In this document: positions 59,805-64,000 of the stretch, in pieces
How the letters are laid out: each line of letters begins with the position of its first letter
How positions within the stretch are numbered: the first letter of the stretch is position 1
From: an uncultured Nitrospiraceae bacterium
GTDB lineage: Bacteria > Nitrospirota > Thermodesulfovibrionia > Thermodesulfovibrionales > Dissulfurispiraceae
Length of the DNA stretch: 64,000 bases
NCBI GenBank assembly: GCA_903822005.1
Contig: CAIJNL010000002.1
Span: forward strand, 1-64,000
Direction: 5' to 3'
Translations under genes and position numbers: made by a program
Notes under the pieces: model-generated
Seen by the model: only the letters and a program-made list of their open reading frames with translations
Database searches by the model: none
What the model was told of the DNA's origin: nothing

Positions 59805-60815
59805 ATGTTTGAACTGAACAATAACCCTGCTTTCAACGTAGCATCGCTCACGGCAGCCATAAATGTGCTGCCCAACAATTACGGCAGACTGCGCGAGCTC
59901 AACCTCTTCCCCGGCAAGGGTGTAACGACCCGCACCATTTTTGTGGAAGAGTACAACGGCGTGCTCAATCTGCTGCCCACAAAGCCTGTCGGCTCCCCTG
60001 GGACCACCGGCAAGTCGGGAAAGAGAAAAGTCCGCTCGTTCGTCATTCCGCACATTCCGCATGACGACGTGATCCTGCCGGACGAAGTACAGGGCGTCCG
60101 CAAATTCGGCACCGATAACCAGATGGCTGGCGTCTCGGACGTAATAAACGACAAGCTGCAGGCCATGCGTAACAAGCATGCCATTACGCTTGAGCATCTG
60201 CGCATGGGCGCGCTGAAGGGTATCATCCTCGATGCAGACGCTTCTACTCTCTACAACCTGTACACCGAGTTTGGCATACAGCAGGTAGAGGTAGACTTTG
60301 CCCTCGGCACCAGCACCACTAACGTGCAGGGCAAGTGTTTTGAGGTTGTCAGGAATATCGAAGACAACCTGAAGGGCGAAGTAATGACCGGGGTGCGCTG
60401 CCTGGTATCTCAGGAGTTCTTCGACAAGCTCATCTCCCATGCCCTCGTAAAAGACGCCTTCAAGTATCATGTCGGCGCTGTGCAGGTATTGGGCGGAGAT
60501 CCGCGCAAGAACTTCAGCTTTGGCGGCATCACGTTCGAAGAGTACCGCGGCACCGCAACTGATCCTGACGGCGCTGCCCGCAGGTTCATAGCGGCCAATT
60601 ATGGTCATGCCTTCCCTGAGGGCACCCTGAACAGCTTCAGCACCAGCTTTGCGCCGGCAGATTTCAACGAGGCTGTCAACACCATCGGCCTTGAGATCTA
60701 CGCGAAGATAGAGCCCAGGGACATGGGCAGGGGCTACGACCTGCACAGCCAGAGCAATCCGCTGCCGCTCTGCTTCAGGCCCAAGATCCTCACTCAGGTA
60801 AAGTCCAGCAACTAA
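59805..60815 (+). CDS. major capsid protein, lambda gpE family
   Basis: A 336-residue major head protein of PF03864 type: GRLREL and FPGKGVTTRTIFVEEYNG near the start, SFVIPHIPHDDVILPDEVQG, TLEHLRMGALKGIILDAD, and a C-terminal part with ENANAT-like FVAANYGHAFPEGT. It forms the icosahedral shell. Preceded by the decoration gene by four bases. Confidence 0.93.
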   Translation: MFELNNNPAFNVASLTAAINVLPNNYGRLRELNLFPGKGVTTRTIFVEEYNGVLNLLPTKPVGSPGTTGKSGKRKVRSFVIPHIPHDDVILPDEVQGVRKFGTDNQMAGVSDVINDKLQAMRNKHAITLEHLRMGALKGIILDADASTLYNLYTEFGIQQVEVDFALGTSTTNVQGKCFEVVRNIEDNLKGEVMTGVRCLVSQEFFDKLISHALVKDAFKYHVGAVQVLGGDPRKNFSFGGITFEEYRGTATDPDGAARRFIAANYGHAFPEGTLNSFSTSFAPADFNEAVNTIGLEIYAKIEPRDMGRGYDLHSQSNPLPLCFRPKILTQVKSSN

Positions 60816-60821
60816 CGGATA

Positions 60822-61130
60822 ATGGCCTGGGAAGAAGATATAAGCATCTTCTTTGAAGACCTCGATGCGGTCGATGGTGTCTATACGCCAAAAAGCGGTA
60901 GCCCATCGACCGTAACAGGCTACTTCGACGCCGCATATCACCTGGCGCAGCTGCTGGCAAGCGTGGGCATAGATTCAAGCAGCCCCATGTTCGGGTGCCA
61001 GACCTCAATGGTTCAGAGCGCGGTAGAGGGCGAAACCCTTACCATCGGCGGCACTATTTACAACATAGCCGGGGTGCATCACGCGGTGCCAGATATCGGA
61101 TTTACCGTATTAATACTTTCAAGGGGATAG
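60822..61130 (+). CDS. head-tail joining protein, gpFII-like
   Basis: A 102-residue protein beginning MAWEEDISIFFEDLDAVD and ending in a beta-rich part (VEGETLTIGGTIYNIAGVHH) as in Phage_attach/gpFII proteins. It attaches the tail to the head. It starts six bases after the capsid stop. Confidence 0.75.
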   Translation: MAWEEDISIFFEDLDAVDGVYTPKSGSPSTVTGYFDAAYHLAQLLASVGIDSSSPMFGCQTSMVQSAVEGETLTIGGTIYNIAGVHHAVPDIGFTVLILSRG

Positions 61131-61142
61131 GGAGGTAAAACA

Positions 61143-61562
61143 GTGCGGAAGAACGAAAAGATAGAAATACAAAAGATCCTATCTTTCATATATCGCACTG
61201 CGATCACTAGCCTGCTTCTTATCGGGGCACTGCTCATCTTCATTGCCGAGGGCGGCTACCTCTATGCCCAGGAAATACTACCAGGAGTGCCGTCAAAACA
61301 TCTTGGTAGCACGGGTATCGAGTTGGGAACTCTTGGAGTTGCATCAGTGTCATGCATTCTAACCCTTGTAATCACTTTTTTCGGAAACAAGGCATTAAAA
61401 AAACTTTCCAGCAGAGACTGCACCGATTGCGTCCCTGTCACTGAAATAAAAGAAGACATCAAGTCAATGAAAGAAGAGGCCACAAATGTAAAAGTAATAA
61501 TCCTCAGAATCGCTACAGCAGTAAAGGCTGACATCCGCGATTATGAGCACCTGGTGAAATAA
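61143..61562 (+). CDS. phage membrane protein with coiled coil
   Basis: A 139-residue protein with two membrane segments (about 17-36 and 62-82), then a helical charged end (CVPVTEIKEDIKSMKEEATNVKVIIL) with two cysteines (RDCTDC). Starts at GTG 61143 after GGGAGG. It stands before the amidase; a holin-related or anti-holin role is possible, not shown. Confidence 0.55.
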   Translation: MRKNEKIEIQKILSFIYRTAITSLLLIGALLIFIAEGGYLYAQEILPGVPSKHLGSTGIELGTLGVASVSCILTLVITFFGNKALKKLSSRDCTDCVPVTEIKEDIKSMKEEATNVKVIILRIATAVKADIRDYEHLVK

Positions 61563-61564
61563 TT

Positions 61565-62032
61565 ATGGCAAAGTTCGAAAACATAATCATCCACTGCTCT
61601 GACTCTCCCTGGGGTAATGCTAAGGCTATTGATGAGTGGCACAAGGCAAGGGGCTGGAAATGCATCGGATACCATTACGTCATTTTAAATGGCCACCCCG
61701 AGCCGCATAAAGAATATGACTCTTTAAAAGACGGCGTAATAGAGCCCGGCCGGCCGTTGAATGATGATAACTGGGTAACCGGCAACGAGATAGGATCTCA
61801 TTGCCTTGGCTATAACGACAAGAGCGCCGGGATCTGCCTGATCGGGCAGACAGCCCCTATTCCCACAGATGCGCAGATGAATGCCCTGATCGGTCTTTGC
61901 CGGCACCTTATGAATACTCACGGAATACCGGTTGAAAACATCCTCGGGCACTGCGAGACAGCCAGCGGCAAGGCAGAGGGCAAAACCTGCCCTAATTTCG
62001 ATGTCCAGACGCTGAGGGACCTTTTAATATGA
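61565..62032 (+). CDS. endolysin, N-acetylmuramoyl-L-alanine amidase
   Basis: A 155-residue amidase of the T7 lysozyme/PGRP type. Zinc ligands are seen in IIIHCSDSPWG, with later His in GYHYVI and LGHCETASGK, near a Cys ligand. It cuts the cell wall for lysis. It has no signal peptide, so a holin is needed. Overlaps the next frame by four bases. Confidence 0.88.
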   Translation: MAKFENIIIHCSDSPWGNAKAIDEWHKARGWKCIGYHYVILNGHPEPHKEYDSLKDGVIEPGRPLNDDNWVTGNEIGSHCLGYNDKSAGICLIGQTAPIPTDAQMNALIGLCRHLMNTHGIPVENILGHCETASGKAEGKTCPNFDVQTLRDLLI

Positions 62033-62208
62033 GCCTGACCTTTAAAAAATGGCAGCTTGAGTGCTTACACGACAAGAGCAAGCGCTGTGAGATACAAAGA
62101 TTTCAGCGCTGCATACCCAGCCTTGGCGATGAGGCCTGTCTGGTCTGTTTTAAACAGGCGGCCGAGCAATCAGTAACAGACACACTGCTGAAAGGAGACT
62201 TCAAATGA
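62029..62208 (+). CDS. small cysteine-rich phage protein
   Basis: A 59-residue protein (MSLTFKKWQLECLHDKSKRC at the start) with six cysteines, ending in GDFK. It overlaps the amidase stop and the next start (ATGA on both sides), so it is probably translated. No family recognised. Confidence 0.5.
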   Translation: MSLTFKKWQLECLHDKSKRCEIQRFQRCIPSLGDEACLVCFKQAAEQSVTDTLLKGDFK

Positions 62209-62414
62209 TAGAGAAAATCATATGCTCCATCTTCATCGCAATAGCGCTAGCCATAATCTTTCTTATTGGCATGCTTTACACACGCAAAAACAAGGAAGAT
62301 GCTGATAAGGTCGCGGCAGAATCAAACCAGGTAGCGGCGATCGGCAAAGGCTTGTTTGGCAGGCTTTGGGCATGGATGGTCCGGGAATGGGCAGTCATAA
62401 GGGGCAAGAAATGA
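62205..62414 (+). CDS. small membrane protein of the lysis region
   Basis: A 69-residue protein with one hydrophobic span (about residues 5-24; IICSIFIAIALAIIFLIGML), then a charged helix and an aromatic segment (LWAWMVREWAVIRG). Part of a tightly overlapped lysis string. Holin- or spanin-like in size. Confidence 0.5.
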   Translation: MIEKIICSIFIAIALAIIFLIGMLYTRKNKEDADKVAAESNQVAAIGKGLFGRLWAWMVREWAVIRGKK

Positions 62415-62815
62415 ACGAATTGGAAGAAATACTAGAAGCACTGACCAGTCAGGAAGGTTTGTGGTTAGTGGGCCTGACGATAGGGCTGTTCTGGTCCCTT
62501 ATGTATACTGCGACTTCCGCGCGCTTTGGGGTACTGTACCAGAGCTTGCAGTCTTGCGGCAAAGCGTCGCTTAAAAGCGTGCTGGGCGCATTTGTGATCA
62601 TCTCCTATACCACATTCAGCGGTGCGGTCGCCATTGCCAAAGGCGATGTGCCTGATTTCCCCTGGGCGGCTTTTTGTCTTTCCGGTCTGCTCCTGGGCAT
62701 ATCTTCTGTTGAGAGGATATTCGCCATGAAGATGGGGCAGCCTGTGCCGCCTGATACCACAAAGGTTGTGACTGATACCCACACCACGGCAATGACATCG
62801 GAGGCGCCGAAATGA
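62411..62815 (+). CDS. putative holin
   Basis: A 134-residue protein with three hydrophobic stretches (LWLVGLTIGLFWSLMY, VLGAFVIISYTTFSGAVAI and WAAFCLSGLLLGISSVE) and a charged C-terminus, the shape of class I holins. It starts at ATG 62411, overlapping the previous stop. It would time membrane opening for the endolysin. Confidence 0.55.
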   Translation: MNELEEILEALTSQEGLWLVGLTIGLFWSLMYTATSARFGVLYQSLQSCGKASLKSVLGAFVIISYTTFSGAVAIAKGDVPDFPWAAFCLSGLLLGISSVERIFAMKMGQPVPPDTTKVVTDTHTTAMTSEAPK

Positions 62816-63411
62816 CGCTCGATAAATCACATAGTATCATGGCGGGTATCATAGTTGTCCTGCTGCTGGCTCTCGGCTTTGGCGCTTCGTGGTGGTATCA
62901 CTCGCGGCAAGCGCCTATTCCTTCGACCCCAGGCTTTCAGCCGACGGCCGAGATGAAGGAAACAAAGCAGATCACTCGTGTAAAGGAGCAGATGAGCGTT
63001 CCCCTGGTAACTCTTAAGAAAGAAGAAGTGGAAAAGGCGGTTCCGAATTTGCCGAAAGATATTACTGGTGATCCGGACAATAAATATACAACGACGACTG
63101 AGGTTAATCCGAATAAGGGGAAAACGAATGTTGTCACCTATACCAACATTAAGACTGGTAAGACCAAATCAGTAGCAGAAGTGGAAAACCCTCCCTTCTT
63201 TGGTCTGCCCAAAGAGGTATTTGTAGGCGGCCGTTACGGAATATCGACCGAGGGAACCAAGTCTACTCTTTACGGTGGATATAGAGGCCTGCGCGTTTGG
63301 ATATTTACACTCTCACCATATGTATCCGCAAGCTATCTACCCCAGGCCATACAGTACAAGGTTAAATCCTTCCAGGGCGAGGCCATGTTTCAGGCTGAGG
63401 CGAGCTGGTAA
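62812..63411 (+). CDS. inner-membrane anchored phage protein, possible i-spanin
   Basis: A 199-residue protein with one N-terminal span (MAGIIVVLLLALGFGASWWY) and a periplasmic-type remainder. Together with the lipoprotein encoded next (63416), it could form an i-spanin/o-spanin pair bridging the envelope, but the periplasmic part looks beta-rich rather than the usual coiled coil, so the role is uncertain. Confidence 0.5.
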   Translation: MTLDKSHSIMAGIIVVLLLALGFGASWWYHSRQAPIPSTPGFQPTAEMKETKQITRVKEQMSVPLVTLKKEEVEKAVPNLPKDITGDPDNKYTTTTEVNPNKGKTNVVTYTNIKTGKTKSVAEVENPPFFGLPKEVFVGGRYGISTEGTKSTLYGGYRGLRVWIFTLSPYVSASYLPQAIQYKVKSFQGEAMFQAEASW

Positions 63412-63415
63412 GGCT

Positions 63416-63601
63416 ATGAGATCGATCTTCGGCATATTGATCAGTCTGGCGCTTGGCATGGTCCTCGCACTGCTCTCTTCCGGCTGTGCGCTCACGGGCA
63501 AGTGCATAGTTATAAACGAATGGTCGCCCTGGCAGCAGGGCAGCAACGAGATCACGCCGGGCGTGCGGATAAATGACGTGCCGAAAAAGGAGGTTTATTA
63601 A
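63416..63601 (+). CDS. small phage lipoprotein, o-spanin-like
   Basis: A 61-residue protein with a signal peptide and the lipobox LSSGC, so it is anchored by lipid at the cysteine near residue 22; the rest is short and polar (WSPWQQGSNEITPGVRIND). It lies right after the membrane-anchored gene. O-spanins have this size and design. Confidence 0.6.
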   Translation: MRSIFGILISLALGMVLALLSSGCALTGKCIVINEWSPWQQGSNEITPGVRINDVPKKEVY

Positions 63602-63602
63602 T

Positions 63603-63860
63603 ATGGAAACAACCGGCGGCGAGTGGTACATAAAGGCGGACGAAAATACGTTGCAGATAGTGAGTATGTCAGTTGTTGATCTGGCCCCACTGCGGGAACG
63701 GATGCTCATGATCGGGGCTGAAAAAACGCGGGTAGGCCAGGAGCCTGATTTTTACGAGACGCCGAACACTAACAAATTCATGACCCTTGACGCGCTGAAG
63801 GCAGAAGAAGAGCAGATAATGACGACACTGGCGCTGGCAGGATCAGACGGCAATGGCTAA
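63603..63860 (+). CDS. small phage hypothetical protein
   Basis: An 85-residue protein starting METTGGEWYIKADENTLQI and continuing in helices with PLRERMLMIGAE. ATG 63603 follows AAAAAGGAGG. No family recognised. Its coding bases 63615-63629 repeat the end of the 12-codon frame at 52174-52212. Confidence 0.5.
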   Translation: METTGGEWYIKADENTLQIVSMSVVDLAPLRERMLMIGAEKTRVGQEPDFYETPNTNKFMTLDALKAEEEQIMTTLALAGSDGNG

Positions 63861-64000
63861 TACCTTTGCATTGCTGACTCTCGCAAAGCCCACCGGACTG
63901 ACTGGCTCTCTCCAAGCCGGAGGGAATCTCGCGTCCAACACGACTTATTATTACAGGGTATTTGCGTGCAGGAATGAAGGCATGAATATCACGACATTCT
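63853..64000 (+). CDS. partial phage structural protein, runs off the window
   Basis: A frame open from ATG 63853 to the window end, overlapping the previous stop by eight bases: MANTFALLTLAKPTGLTGSL with NTTYYYRVFACRNEGMN, resembling the first strands of a fibronectin-III-like tail or fibre protein. At least 49 residues visible; the rest lies beyond 64000. Confidence 0.5.
   Translation, partial: MANTFALLTLAKPTGLTGSLQAGGNLASNTTYYYRVFACRNEGMNITTF

Larger units (their letters stand above)
42110..64000. mobile_element. lambda-like prophage (left part, runs off the window)
   Basis: A continuous, almost entirely rightward block of phage genes begins just after tRNA-Gln. In order it holds replication initiator, tail Z, terminase, an accessory island, gpW-like protein, portal, protease/scaffold, decoration, capsid, head-tail joining and lysis genes, and it continues past 64000. 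No integrase, excisionase of the usual size, or clear repressor of the CI type is in the window, so the far end must carry them or they are lost. The exact left boundary is not marked by an obvious repeat; 42110-42222 shows no gene. The tRNA's 3-prime end faces away from the prophage, so it is not a classic attachment site. Confidence 0.9.

Noticed and set aside
58661-59878. A 405-codon antisense frame over the protease/decoration genes
   Set aside because: Long antisense frames arise from the codon pattern of the GC-rich capsid genes. No domain is visible in it.
59778-60941. A 387-codon antisense frame over the major capsid gene
   Set aside because: Same reason: it mirrors a strongly supported capsid gene and has no recognisable motif.
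1-64000. CRISPR arrays or cas genes
   Set aside because: I saw no regularly spaced repeat array and no cas reading frame in the window, despite the AcrVA2-like gene.

Overview
The window looks like the chromosome of a Gram-negative, flagellated, probably anaerobic or microaerophilic bacterium of the Desulfobacterota/Nitrospirota kind. The evidence is ferredoxin-type Fe-S proteins, an orphan hypD, two motAB stator pairs with c-di-GMP proteins, a 6S RNA upstream of rny, and the block tRNA-Gln/prs/rplY/pth. No rRNA or other strong taxonomic marker is present, so the phylum is an inference. From 42.2 kb to the right edge the window is a lambda-like prophage.

Region 1 (1-9.4 kb): an IS21-type end remnant, a hemerythrin, a leftward queE-znuA-znuC-znuB operon (7-deazaguanine synthesis and zinc uptake), an ABC-F protein and small genes. 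Region 2 (9.4-19.8 kb): a dicarboxylate catabolic cluster. A PrpR-type sigma-54 activator diverges from a DASS antiporter, an aconitase/isopropylmalate-isomerase-type hydro-lyase pair, an oxaloacetate-decarboxylase-like carboxyltransferase, a D-tartrate dehydratase and a mercuric-reductase-type flavoenzyme. A second sigma-54 promoter precedes an exported lactonase-like beta-propeller, followed by a Tat-exported DUF6282-type protein. Both promoters share the same layout: TTGCAAC sites 48-49 bp upstream of TTGGCAC(A/G)-N4-ATGC. The simplest reading is D-tartrate uptake, dehydration to oxaloacetate and decarboxylation to pyruvate. The role of the hydro-lyase pair is unresolved.

Region 3 (19.9-26.8 kb): two small glycosyltransferases, an unknown membrane protein, two Fe-S proteins, rarA and an HD-GYP protein. 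Region 4 (27-31 kb): motA-motB-PilZ-motA-motB, a motility module wired to c-di-GMP. Region 5 (31.1-42.1 kb): 6S RNA, a structured leader and rny, a YmdB-type phosphoesterase, OsmC, a VapBC-like toxin-antitoxin pair with its operator, then leftward hypD, moeA, pepA, pth, rplY, prs and tRNA-Gln(UUG).

Region 6 (42.2-64 kb, running off the edge): the prophage. It has a replication-initiator-like gene with palindromic iterons inside it, a displaced tail gene Z, small and large terminase, gpW-like protein, portal, S49 protease with an internal scaffold start, decoration protein, major capsid, head-tail joining protein, and an amidase/holin/spanin-type lysis cassette. About 7.3 kb of accessory genes sits between the terminase and the gpW/portal genes, which are adjacent in lambda. 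It holds two radical SAM enzymes around a ParB-like protein, then an apparently self-contained cassette. In that cassette a ribbon-helix-helix regulator faces leftward from a perfect TTGACA-17-TATAAT promoter, and a rightward operon contains a homologue of the Cas12a anti-CRISPR AcrVA2 flanked by unknown genes, ended by its own hairpin. This anti-CRISPR cassette and the radical SAM/ParB cluster are the most promising places for undescribed biology.
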